Assembly: GCF_002245495.1 (NCBI RefSeq)
Contig: NZ_NQJF01000015.1
Location: forward strand, 1-64,000
Reading direction: 5' to 3'
Origin: Oceanimonas baumannii
GTDB lineage: Bacteria; Pseudomonadota; Gammaproteobacteria; Enterobacterales; Aeromonadaceae
Length of the DNA stretch: 64,000 nucleotides
Positions 56,699-64,000 of the stretch are shown piece after piece. Below the pieces are notes generated by a model that was given only the letters and a program-made list of their open reading frames with translations, searched no databases and was not told the origin of the DNA. The translations under genes and the position numbers were made by a program. How positions within the stretch are numbered: position 1 is the first letter of the stretch; each line of letters opens with the position of its first letter.

Positions 56699-58090
56699 AT
56701 GGCTGGTTATCTTTCCCTTACCACACGCCTCAGTCTGATATTCAGCCTGACCATGCTGGCCATCTGGGGACTGGTAAGCCTGGTACTGATGCAGTCATTG
56801 GAACAGCACTTTGCACGTCAGGACGAGGATGCGCTTCGTGGTAAAATGGTGCTGGTAAAAAACCTGCTCTCGGCCCGGCTGACCGAGGGGCAGTCCGACT
56901 GGCCTTTACTGGAGTCGCGACTGCAACAGGACTTGTCCGGCTATGGTGATTATTTTCTGCAAATTCAAAATCTGCAGGGAACCTCGCTGCTGGACACCCG
57001 GGTTAAGCAGCCCCCCTTGCCAACTGAACAGTTCGGAAATAGCGTTCCCTCCAACAGCTGGGTGGCAGATGGCGTACGTTATCGCAGCCTTACCGAGCCG
57101 TTTTTACCCTCTGATTCCACCCTGCCCGAACCGGTGCTGATCCGCCTGGTGCTGGATACCCGTTACCATCAGCATTTTCTGGATGAAATACACACCGCCC
57201 TGCTCTGGCTGACCGGCGGCATTGCCCTGATATCGGTACTGCTGGGCTGGATGGCCTCCCGCGCCGGACTAAAACCCCTCCGCACCCTGGCCCGGCTGTC
57301 CACCCGGGTAACCGCCAGTCAGCTTAATCACCGGCTGCCGCTCAGCAATGCGCCGGCCGAGCTGCATGCACCTATCCATGCCTTTAACAACATGCTGGAC
57401 CGGCTGGAAGACTCCTTTCAACGGCTGACTACCTTTTCCTCGGATATCGCCCACGAGCTGCGCACCCCGGTAAACAGCCTGCTGCTGCAAACCCAGGTTG
57501 CCCTGAGCCAGACCCGCTCGGACCACGATTACCGGGAAGCCCTCTATGCCAACCTGGAGACCGCCGAGCGATTGAGAAGAATGATCAATGAAATGCTGTT
57601 TCTGGCCAAATCGGAGCAGGGACAATTAGCCATACAGGGCCAGTCGCTGGATCTGGCGGAAGAAGTGGATGAGTTGATCGAGTTTTTCGAGCCGCTTGCC
57701 AGTGACCAACAAGTGCGTTTGCAGCGTCAGGGCCATGCCCGGTTGTGGGGAGACAGGGCCATGCTGCAACGGGCCATCAGCAACCTGCTGACTAACGCCA
57801 TTCGTTACACTCCGGCACACGAGGTAGTCTGCATTCGCGTAAACGGCGGTGATAGCGCCGTCACCTTGGAGGTGGCCAACCCAGGCTCCCCCATCCCTCC
57901 CGAGGAATGGCCTCGGCTGTTTGACCGGTTTTACCGGGCAGACCACGCGCGCCAGCAGGTGACCGAAGGCTCCGGATTGGGCCTGGCCATCGCCAGGGCC
58001 ATTATTACCAGCCACGACGGCACCCTGTCGGTGCGCTCCGATGAGCAGGAAACCTGCTTTACCGCCCGCTTTCCCGCCGGCCAATGCTGA
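56699..58090 (+). CDS. heavy-metal sensor histidine kinase (CusS/CopS type)
   Basis: 463 residues: helix 1 (about 12-32), a periplasmic sensor domain (33-165), helix 2 (168-188), HAMP, HisKA with His252 (FSSDIAHELRTPVNSLL), and HATPase_c (NLLTNAIRY, SGLGLAIARAI). The size and order fit CusS/CopS copper sensors. Its partner regulator is not adjacent but lies at 61958, beyond the four copper genes on the opposite strand. The stop is eight bases from the convergent cytochrome stop. Confidence 0.93.
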   Translation: MAGYLSLTTRLSLIFSLTMLAIWGLVSLVLMQSLEQHFARQDEDALRGKMVLVKNLLSARLTEGQSDWPLLESRLQQDLSGYGDYFLQIQNLQGTSLLDTRVKQPPLPTEQFGNSVPSNSWVADGVRYRSLTEPFLPSDSTLPEPVLIRLVLDTRYHQHFLDEIHTALLWLTGGIALISVLLGWMASRAGLKPLRTLARLSTRVTASQLNHRLPLSNAPAELHAPIHAFNNMLDRLEDSFQRLTTFSSDIAHELRTPVNSLLLQTQVALSQTRSDHDYREALYANLETAERLRRMINEMLFLAKSEQGQLAIQGQSLDLAEEVDELIEFFEPLASDQQVRLQRQGHARLWGDRAMLQRAISNLLTNAIRYTPAHEVVCIRVNGGDSAVTLEVANPGSPIPPEEWPRLFDRFYRADHARQQVTEGSGLGLAIARAIITSHDGTLSVRSDEQETCFTARFPAGQC

Positions 58091-58098
58091 TATTCGGC

Positions 58099-58512
58099 CT
58101 AGTCGATGCCGTTCCGGCGCTGCTGCTCGCGTACATAGCCGATAATGTAGCTCAGCTCGTCGCGACTGATGCCTTCCACCGGCGGCATATCGCCAAAGCG
58201 CCAGTGATGGGCGCGCACACCGTTGGCGGCGGCCCGGTAAAAGGCTTCGTCACCATGGTGTGACGGTTCGTAAACCTTGTGAATAAAAGGCGGCCCCTGA
58301 TGTGTGCCCTTGAGTTCGGCACCATGGCAGCTGGCACAATATTCACCGTAAGCGGCCTGTCCCTGCGCCGAAAGTGCCCGATCGTGGGGCATGCCCCCCC
58401 ACATTTGGCTGCCGCCCATCAGAAAATGGCCGGCGATCATGGCCAGTAACACGAGGGCCACGGCCCCGGCCAGCCATAGCACCCAGCGGGATGAATCCGA
58501 TGACTTACTCAC
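58099..58512 (-). CDS. membrane-anchored monohaem cytochrome c
   Basis: 137 residues from the GTG at 58512, preceded by AAAGGGGGAAAA; the longer frame to 58653 crosses a hairpin and the cupredoxin gene. An N-terminal membrane helix (about 10-30) precedes the class I haem motif CASCHG (Cys59, Cys62, His63), and Met in FGDMPPVEG is the likely axial ligand. It is placed at the end of the copper operon, after the cupredoxin. It may exchange electrons with the cupredoxin or the multicopper oxidase (inference). Confidence 0.85.
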   Translation of the reverse strand: MSKSSDSSRWVLWLAGAVALVLLAMIAGHFLMGGSQMWGGMPHDRALSAQGQAAYGEYCASCHGAELKGTHQGPPFIHKVYEPSHHGDEAFYRAAANGVRAHHWRFGDMPPVEGISRDELSYIIGYVREQQRRNGID

Positions 58513-58562
58513 TTTTCCCCCTTTTGTTCCAGCAGTCTTAAGCCCAGCGTCGCCAAAGCAAG

Positions 58563-58586
58563 CAGGCCCGCTTGAAGGCGGGCCTG
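58563..58586 (-). terminator. strong hairpin between cupredoxin and cytochrome genes
   Basis: A perfect nine-base-pair stem CAGGCCCGC / GCGGGCCTG with a six-base loop. On the minus strand it is followed only by a weak T-rich run (GCTTGCTTTGG). It could be a partial terminator or processing site lowering cytochrome expression, or a stabiliser of the upstream message. Confidence 0.5.
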
Positions 58587-58592
58587 TTTGTG

Positions 58593-59081
58593 TTATTGCG
58601 CGACCATAACTTGCCCGGTCATGCCGGCTTCCATGTGCCCCGGGATCAGGCAAGCAAAATCCACGGTGCCGGCCTGGTCAAAATGCCACACCAGCCCCCC
58701 TTTCTGACCGGGCTTGAGGCTCAGCATATTGGGTTCGGCATGCTGCATATCCGGCATTTCACGCATCATATCGGCATGCTCCTTCAACATGGCCAGGTTA
58801 CCCAGCACCAGCTCGTGGTTAAGCTTGCCGGCATTTTTTACAAAGAAACGCACGGTTTCTCCCGCCTTCACCTCGATGGCGGCCGGGGTGAAACGCATGT
58901 CGTCGTTCATCTCTATCGCAACGGTACGGCTGACCTCAGCCGGCTGACCGGGGCGACCCACCCCGTGCATGCTCTGTTGCATGGTAGCGGCATTATGGCC
59001 CTCATGGTGGCCGTGCTCACCGGCGGCCAGCGCCAGGCCGGGCAACAAGGACAGCATTAAAACGGACAGCGTGGTTTTCAT
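58593..59081 (-). CDS. periplasmic cupredoxin (CopI-like copper-resistance protein)
   Basis: 162 residues with a signal peptide (cut after LALAA) and a His/Met-containing linker (GEHGHHEGHNAATMQQSMHG). The cupredoxin fold has type 1 copper ligands: His in KLNHELV, Cys and His in FACLIPGH and Met in MEAGM. Periplasmic copper binding and tolerance is the likely role, as for CopI. It lies in the copA-copB-cupredoxin-cytochrome series, 39 bases after copB. Confidence 0.88.
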   Translation of the reverse strand: MKTTLSVLMLSLLPGLALAAGEHGHHEGHNAATMQQSMHGVGRPGQPAEVSRTVAIEMNDDMRFTPAAIEVKAGETVRFFVKNAGKLNHELVLGNLAMLKEHADMMREMPDMQHAEPNMLSLKPGQKGGLVWHFDQAGTVDFACLIPGHMEAGMTGQVMVAQ

Positions 59082-59120
59082 GGATATTGCTCCTGATAAA
59101 TAAAAAATAATGTCTGCAGC

Positions 59121-59963
59121 TTAAAACCAGAACCTGACCCCGGCTACCCAACGATTTTCCTGAGTGGCCTCGTCTTCTTCTCTGAGTTGATCAGCGCGAT
59201 CGCCGAGGGCGGCCTGCCATTCCCAGCCCACATAGGGCGCAAACTGCCGAGTTATCTCATAGCGCAACCGGGCACCGGCCACCAGCTCGGACAGCCCCCG
59301 GCCCTGACCGCGCTCTACATCGTTGCTGCCATAGGCAGTGAGTTCAATGGCCGGTTGCAACACCAGTCGCTGGGTCAGCAACAGCTCGTATTCCGCCTCC
59401 AGTGCCAGCGCGGTCTGGCCGTCGTCACCCAGGTAAGCAGTAGCATCCAGCTCCAGCCAGTAGGGGGCGAGCCCCGACACACCGGCGGCAAGCCAGCCCT
59501 GATCCGGACCGTGACCTGTGTCGTAACGTACTCCCAGATCGCTGTTCCAGAATCCGGTCAGGGCATGGCGCCACAGCAGCTCGGTACTGGCTTGTGCCAG
59601 CCTGCCGTGTTCAATGTCGCCTTCCGCCCTTACCACCGCCCGGTCGTAGTCCCGTCCAGCCCAGGCGTTCACCTCGTACGCCAGTGCCTGGTCATCACCG
59701 TTGTCTACCCGCTCCAGCCGGTCGGCCAGCACACCGTAGAACCAGTGCTCGTCCGCCAGTTTCAGCTGGCGGGGCCCCGCCAGCGCATAAGGGCCTTCGT
59801 CCAGGCTGAAGCCGCCGGAGTAAGCATGAGGATCCCGGGCATCGGCCGGCGGCCGACCGCCCTGCATTTGCATATCGCCATGGTCCATTTGAGCCAGGGA
59901 AGGAAAAGCGGTCAGCGCCAGCGCACCCAATACATGTTTCATCATTGCTGTCTGTTTGCTCAT
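59121..59963 (-). CDS. copB: copper-resistance outer-membrane protein CopB
   Basis: 280 residues from the ATG at 59963, which overlaps the copA stop (ATGA); the extension to 60140 lies in copA. It has a signal peptide followed by a short Met/His stretch (MDHGDMQMQGG), then the CopB beta-barrel: EHWFYGVLADRLE, YEVNAWAGRDYDRAVVRAEGD, LGVRYDTGHGPDQGWLAAGV, and the C-terminal FAPYVGWEWQ...WVAGVRFWF ending in Phe, as outer-membrane proteins do. Confidence 0.94.
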   Translation of the reverse strand: MSKQTAMMKHVLGALALTAFPSLAQMDHGDMQMQGGRPPADARDPHAYSGGFSLDEGPYALAGPRQLKLADEHWFYGVLADRLERVDNGDDQALAYEVNAWAGRDYDRAVVRAEGDIEHGRLAQASTELLWRHALTGFWNSDLGVRYDTGHGPDQGWLAAGVSGLAPYWLELDATAYLGDDGQTALALEAEYELLLTQRLVLQPAIELTAYGSNDVERGQGRGLSELVAGARLRYEITRQFAPYVGWEWQAALGDRADQLREEDEATQENRWVAGVRFWF

Positions 59964-61774
59964 GACACCACCACCATGCGGAACATGCCCGCGTCCATAT
60001 GGAACATCAGATGACAATGCCAGGCCCAGCGGCCAAGGGCATCGGCGGTGACCAGAAAGCTGATGCGTTGGGCCGGCTGCACCGGTATGGTGTGGCGGCG
60101 ACACAGGAACTCGCCATCGGGGCTTTCCAGCTCGCTCCACATGCCATGCAGGTGCATGGGGTGAGTCATCATGGTGTCGTTGTGCAGAATAACGCGCACC
60201 CGCTCACCGTAGTTCAGGTGAATGGGCGTGGAGCCGCCAAACTCGACGCCATCGAACGACCAGGTGTAACGTTCCATGTTGCCGGTCAGGTGCAGTTCAA
60301 TTTCCCGCTCGGGCGGGCGCGGGTCCATGGGGCCACCGGGAGTACGCAGATCCGCCAGGGTCAGTACCCGCCGGCCGTTATTGCGCAGGCCCACTCCGGG
60401 GTCATCGAGGTTGGTGCGCGGCATGTCTACCCGCATATCGACGCTGGGGCCATATTCGGTGCGGGCATGACGCACTTCCTTGCTGGCCGCCGCCAAAGCG
60501 CCGCCCATGGCACCATGATCCATGTCTGTCATGGTGCCGTGTCCCATGGCGGAATGATCCATGCCCGCCATGTTCTGCATGGCGTCTTGGCCCATTGACC
60601 CATGATCCATTCCCCCCATAGCACCATGATCCATGGTGCCCATCATGTCGGTCATGGTCAGGGATTGAGGTTCATCCAGTGGCGGTACGGCGGCACTCAG
60701 CCCTTCGCGCGTGGCCAGCGTGCCCCGGGCATAACCAGTCCTGTCCATGGCCTGGGCAAACAGGGTATAGGACTCGGCGGTGGGCTCCACCAGCACATCA
60801 TAGGTTTCACCGGGGCCAAAGCGGAATTCATCCACCTCCACCGGCGCCACATTCAGGCCATCGGCCTGCACCACGGTCAGCTTCAGACCGGGAATACGCA
60901 CATCGTAAAAGGTATTGCCGGCACCGTTGATAAAGCGCAACCGCACCCGTTCACCGGGTTTGAACAGCCCGGTCCAGTTGCCGGCGGGCGTGGTGCCGTT
61001 CATCAGGTAGGTCAGGGTCTCGGAGGACAAGTCCGCCAGATCGCTTGGGCTCATGCGCATTTCATTCCACATTTGCCGCTTTTCCAGCGCCGCGCCCACA
61101 CCGCCGCTGGCCATATCACGGAAAAAATCCGCCACCGTGGGCTGGTTGAAATTGTAGTAATCGCCCTGATTTTTCAGTTTGCCGAATACCCGCATGGGGT
61201 TTTCGTCGGTCCAGTCCGACAATACCACCACATGCTCCCGATCGGCCCGAATAGGTTCGGCATCGGCCGGCTCCACTATCAGCGCCCCGTACATGCCGGT
61301 CAGTTCCTGCATGCCCGAGTGAGAGTGATACCAGTAGGTGCCGTTCTGCTCCAGGGTATAACGATAGGTAAAGGTTTCGCCGGGCGGAATGCCGGCAAAG
61401 CTGATGCCGGGTACACCGTCCATCTCAAAGGGCAGAATGATGCCGTGCCAGTGGATGGAGGTAGGCTCCTTGAGCCGGTTTGTGACGCGAATGGTGACGG
61501 TATCGCCCTCGCGCATACGCAGTGTAGGGCCCGGAATGGAGCCGTTAATGGTGGTGGCCATGCGGGCTTTGCCGGTGAAATTGACCGGAGTTTCGTCGAT
61601 CACCAGATCGAATTCGGTGCCGGACAGCGTGGGCACATGGCCGGTCACGGTAGCGGGCACGGGTGAGCGAGCTGAAGCCAGCATGGGCGCCAACCCCAGT
61701 ACCACCCCGCCCGCGGCCAGTCCCTGCACAAAGCGCCGCCGGGGAAGGTTGAGCGTGTTTTTTGGCTGTGTCAT
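59960..61774 (-). CDS. copA: multicopper oxidase CopA
   Basis: 604 residues from the ATG at 61774 (AGGGA upstream; a longer frame to 61837 is not needed). A Tat signal (PRRRFVQGLAAGG) directs folded export. Copper ligands are all visible: HWHG, WYHSHSG, HPMHLHG and the terminal HCHLMFHMDAGM. Residues about 380-430 carry a Met/His-rich copper-binding stretch of repeated MDHG-type motifs. It probably oxidises and sequesters Cu(I) in the periplasm. First gene of the minus-strand copper operon, facing the regulator gene. Confidence 0.96.
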   Translation of the reverse strand: MTQPKNTLNLPRRRFVQGLAAGGVVLGLAPMLASARSPVPATVTGHVPTLSGTEFDLVIDETPVNFTGKARMATTINGSIPGPTLRMREGDTVTIRVTNRLKEPTSIHWHGIILPFEMDGVPGISFAGIPPGETFTYRYTLEQNGTYWYHSHSGMQELTGMYGALIVEPADAEPIRADREHVVVLSDWTDENPMRVFGKLKNQGDYYNFNQPTVADFFRDMASGGVGAALEKRQMWNEMRMSPSDLADLSSETLTYLMNGTTPAGNWTGLFKPGERVRLRFINGAGNTFYDVRIPGLKLTVVQADGLNVAPVEVDEFRFGPGETYDVLVEPTAESYTLFAQAMDRTGYARGTLATREGLSAAVPPLDEPQSLTMTDMMGTMDHGAMGGMDHGSMGQDAMQNMAGMDHSAMGHGTMTDMDHGAMGGALAAASKEVRHARTEYGPSVDMRVDMPRTNLDDPGVGLRNNGRRVLTLADLRTPGGPMDPRPPEREIELHLTGNMERYTWSFDGVEFGGSTPIHLNYGERVRVILHNDTMMTHPMHLHGMWSELESPDGEFLCRRHTIPVQPAQRISFLVTADALGRWAWHCHLMFHMDAGMFRMVVVS

Positions 61775-61843
61775 CACATTCCCTAAATTGCCTGTCGTCA
61801 TAAACACAGCATAGATAGGCGCACCTGAAGCCAACATGACGAC

Positions 61844-61865
61844 AAGATGACAAAATTGTCATCTT
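61844..61865. promoter_or_regulatory. Cus/Cop-box palindrome
   Basis: Two perfect ten-base half-sites (AAGATGACAA and its reverse complement) are separated by AA. The core TGACAA-nn-TTGTCA matches the CusR/CopR/PcoR operator pattern. It lies in the 183-base gap between copA (minus) and the regulator gene (plus), 70 bases before the copA ATG. Confidence 0.85.
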
Positions 61866-61957
61866 CTGGCGACAAAGTCTGCAATCCGCTACAACGGGCT
61901 TGAGAACAGAACGCAAGGTGCGCCATCATCGGGTTAACCAACCCCACGGAGCTAACC

Positions 61958-62635
61958 ATGAAACTGCTGATCATCGAGGATGAAGAAAGCACCGGCGATT
62001 ACCTGCAAAAGGGCCTGCGCGAGGCGGGCCTGGTGGTGGATCTGGTGCGCAACGGCCTCGATGGTCTGCATCAGGCCAGCGCCGAGCCTTACGATCTGGT
62101 GGTAGTGGACGTAATGCTGCCGGATTTAGACGGCTGGCACATAGTGGCGAGTCTGCGGGAGCAGGGCCGGCAGATGCCGGTGCTGTTTTTAACCGCCCGC
62201 GACAGTGTGGAAGACAGGGTTCGTGGCCTGGAGCTGGGCGCTGACGACTATCTGGTGAAGCCCTTTGCCTTTGCCGAATTGCTGGCCCGGGTGCGCAGCC
62301 TGCTGCGTCGGGGTACCCCCCGGCAGGAAGAGCACAAACTCAGGGTGGCCGATCTGGTACTGGATCTGCCGCGCCGTCAGGCCCGTCGTGGTGAGGTGAC
62401 CATTCACCTGACCAACAAGGAATTTGCCCTGCTGGAACTGCTGGTGCGCCGGCAAGGCGAAGTGCTGCCCCGGTCGCTGATCGCCTCACTGGTGTGGGAC
62501 ATGAACTTCGACAGCGATACCAATGTGATCGACGTGTCCATTCGCCGGCTGCGTAGCAAGATAGATGATCCCTTTGAACCCCGGCTAATCCATACCGTAA
62601 GAGGCATGGGGTACACGCTCGACAGCGACAGATAG
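61958..62635 (+). CDS. copR: copper-responsive response regulator (CusR/CopR type)
   Basis: 225 residues, OmpR/PhoB class. The receiver has the acidic pocket IIEDEE, Asp51 in [14 protein letters not shown] and Lys in [10 protein letters not shown]. The C-terminal winged helix has [23 protein letters not shown] and [14 protein letters not shown]. It is divergent from copA with a perfect Cus-like box between them. Its kinase is presumably the CusS-type protein at 56699, since no kinase gene follows. Confidence 0.94.
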   Translation: MKLLIIEDEESTGDYLQKGLREAGLVVDLVRNGLDGLHQASAEPYDLVVVDVMLPDLDGWHIVASLREQGRQMPVLFLTARDSVEDRVRGLELGADDYLVKPFAFAELLARVRSLLRRGTPRQEEHKLRVADLVLDLPRRQARRGEVTIHLTNKEFALLELLVRRQGEVLPRSLIASLVWDMNFDSDTNVIDVSIRRLRSKIDDPFEPRLIHTVRGMGYTLDSDR

Positions 62636-62676
62636 CTCCGGTAAACCATCATGCTCCGCCGCTGGAGCTGCTGTTG

Positions 62677-63495
62677 TTACTCCTGGGCGATACGCAAGGC
62701 AAAAGGAATAGATTCGTCTCTGACGCTGCCATGATCATGGTTGAAATGATCGCTGTACTGCACTTCCACACCGGGCAGGCGGCTCAGGCGTCTGGCCATT
62801 TCCCGGGTGGCATTTTCAGGCAGGACGCTGCCAGCACGGTGTGAGCTGCTGCGCTGCAGCAGCAGTGTTGCCTTTGGCCACTCCCCGCGTTGACGATAGT
62901 TTTTTTCTGCCGACAATAATTGCCCGTCCTGCCACCACAATGAAGGGTCTGCAGCCACATAGTGCTGATAACTGTGCGGATAATTGAACAAGGTGTGCAG
63001 CACAAACAATCCCCCGAACGAGTGCCCCCACAGGGTCTGCCGCTCATTGTCTACCGGCACGGTATCACGGACAACCGGTTTTATTTGTTGCTCAATCAGC
63101 TGCCAGAATCCATCGGCACCACCATAGTGCAACCCTTCGAGCCGGGCTGTCGTCTGCTCCGGGACCGGGGTGTAGTCAAAGCTGCGTCCGCTGCGGGCAT
63201 CCTGTTTATAGCCAATCATCACCAGCACCGGCCAGTCGCCTCCCTGCAACTGCCCGAGCGCTGTCCCGGTCAGCCCTCTCAGAGCCGCTTTGCCGTCCAG
63301 CATATACAACACCGGATATCCCTTTTCCGGGGCCGCAGCCTTGGGCAGAGCCAGGATCACCTCATATTCCCGCTCACCATCTTTTGACTGAAATTCACGT
63401 TGTTCAAACCGGTAATGGGTATCCCGGCCGGCTTCGACTGCAGAAATATAGGGGGCCAGTAACAGGCCGATGATCAGCATTGTCCAGTAGCGCAC
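62677..63495 (-). CDS. siderophore esterase-like alpha/beta hydrolase (IroE/Fes family)
   Basis: 272 residues from the GTG at 63495, which has GAGGA just upstream and yields a clean signal or anchor segment (RYWTMLIIGLLLAPYISAVEA). The nucleophile Ser lies in WGHSFGGLFVLH; other family blocks are YPVLYMLDGKAAL, FDYTPVP and the C-terminal His region HFNHDHGSV. This is the esterase D family containing IroE, which hydrolyses trilactone siderophores in the periplasm. It is divergent from a FepA-like receptor, which supports that role. Confidence 0.87.
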   Translation of the reverse strand: MRYWTMLIIGLLLAPYISAVEAGRDTHYRFEQREFQSKDGEREYEVILALPKAAAPEKGYPVLYMLDGKAALRGLTGTALGQLQGGDWPVLVMIGYKQDARSGRSFDYTPVPEQTTARLEGLHYGGADGFWQLIEQQIKPVVRDTVPVDNERQTLWGHSFGGLFVLHTLFNYPHSYQHYVAADPSLWWQDGQLLSAEKNYRQRGEWPKATLLLQRSSSHRAGSVLPENATREMARRLSRLPGVEVQYSDHFNHDHGSVRDESIPFALRIAQE

Positions 63496-63529
63496 GGGTT
63501 CCTCAGCATATTCAGATAACACATGAGTT

Positions 63530-63548
63530 GAAAATGATATGAGAAATC
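63530..63548. promoter_or_regulatory. possible Fur box
   Basis: GAAAATGATATGAGAAATC matches 12 of 19 positions of the classical Fur box, with the left half almost exact (AATGATA), and is followed by ATTT extending a second half-site. It lies between the divergent esterase and receptor genes, where an iron-dependent operator is expected. Confidence 0.45.
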
Positions 63549-63638
63549 ATTTACCCTTTCACCTCTTTTTGTCCCTTATCGAGATCGTGCTGGTCAGTGG
63601 TTGCAAACCCGCGCTTGTTATTTAAAAGGAACCCGGTA

Positions 63639-64000
63639 ATGAAAAAATGCGTATGGTTGCTGGGCAGCAGTGTGTTAGCGGCTACCGCTCAGACCACTGC
63701 CGCCGATGTAAACAGCTATGTTCTGGATGAAGTACTGGTCACCGCGGAAGAAATTCTGAAGCAGGCACCGGGCGTGTCCATTATTACCGCCGACGATCTG
63801 GCGAAGGCACCAGTCAGTAATGATTTGTCTGAAGTGATCCGCACCATGCCCGGCGTTAACCTGACCGGTAACAGTACCAGCGGCCAGCGGGGCAACCACC
63901 GTCAGATTGATATTCGTGGCATGGGGCCGGAAAACACCCTGATCCTGATTGACGGTAAACCCGTCAACAGCCGCCAGTCGGTACGTTATGGCTGGCGTGG
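63639..64000 (+). CDS. TonB-dependent catecholate siderophore receptor (FepA/IroN-like), 5' part
   Basis: 120 residues up to the window edge, no stop. It begins with a signal peptide (MKKCVWLLGSSVLAATAQTTAA), then a TonB-box-like DEVLVTAEE and the plug domain: QAPGVSIITADDLAKAP, LSEVIRTMPGVNLTGNS, QIDIRGMGPENTLILIDGKP, SVRYGWRG. This plug sequence is characteristic of enterobactin-type receptors (FepA, PfeA, IroN). AAAAGGA nine bases before the ATG. Partial only because the window ends. Confidence 0.92.
   Translation, partial: MKKCVWLLGSSVLAATAQTTAADVNSYVLDEVLVTAEEILKQAPGVSIITADDLAKAPVSNDLSEVIRTMPGVNLTGNSTSGQRGNHRQIDIRGMGPENTLILIDGKPVNSRQSVRYGWR

Overview
The window comes from a gammaproteobacterium that uses the MukBEF condensin. 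The order elyC / cmoM-mukF-mukE-mukB, a complete rsxABCDGE-nth operon, tpiA, pfkA and a full-length cysB fit a moderately GC-rich marine or aquatic member of the Aeromonadales (Oceanimonas, Oceanisphaera or Zobellella type). That placement is inferred from gene content and protein resemblance, not from a search.

Layout. 1-350 is a scar: the 3' part of an IS3-family transposase abuts the 5' end of an unrelated small gene. 350-1020 has no gene, only REP-like palindromes and the muk terminator. 1022-9225 is the conserved muk/cmoM/elyC block. 9295-11374 carries two glycolytic genes (tpiA, pfkA) separated by REP-like tandem repeats. 11695-19268 holds a TauE/SafE permease, the Rsx electron-transport operon with nth, and gloA. 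19474-24310 holds cysB, an unrecognised membrane-anchored protein paired with a YecM-like protein, and a divergent MFS/LysR pair. 24350-27318 is a four-gene metal-handling operon (ZrgA-like His-rich protein, ABC ATPase, FtsX-like permease, DUF3299 protein) with a possible Zur site. 27418-31521 is a mixed accessory block: LysE exporter, AraC regulator, nitronate monooxygenase, CatB-type acetyltransferase and a cupin-GNAT fusion.

31605-49503 is a type I secretion/adhesion locus on the minus strand in the order TolC-like, LapB-like ABC exporter, HlyD-like adaptor, then a 4301-residue LapA/Bap-type adhesin. It lies beside a signalling cluster (49721-55889): an orphan periplasmic sugar-binding-type protein, a receiver-AraC response regulator, a membrane hybrid histidine kinase, and a second hybrid kinase broken by a deletion with frameshift. 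This is the most interesting part of the window: a ligand-sensing module placed so that it could control the giant adhesin, beside a decayed kinase whose receiver/HPt half survives as an open frame.

56132-62635 holds a truncated LysE gene and a copper-resistance cluster: the CusS-type kinase at one end, cytochrome c / cupredoxin / copB / copA on the opposite strand, and the CopR-type regulator at the other end next to a perfect Cus-box-like palindrome. 62677-64000 starts a catecholate-siderophore locus (IroE/Fes-like esterase, divergent FepA-like TonB receptor cut by the window edge) with a possible Fur site. No tRNA, rRNA or CRISPR array was seen.
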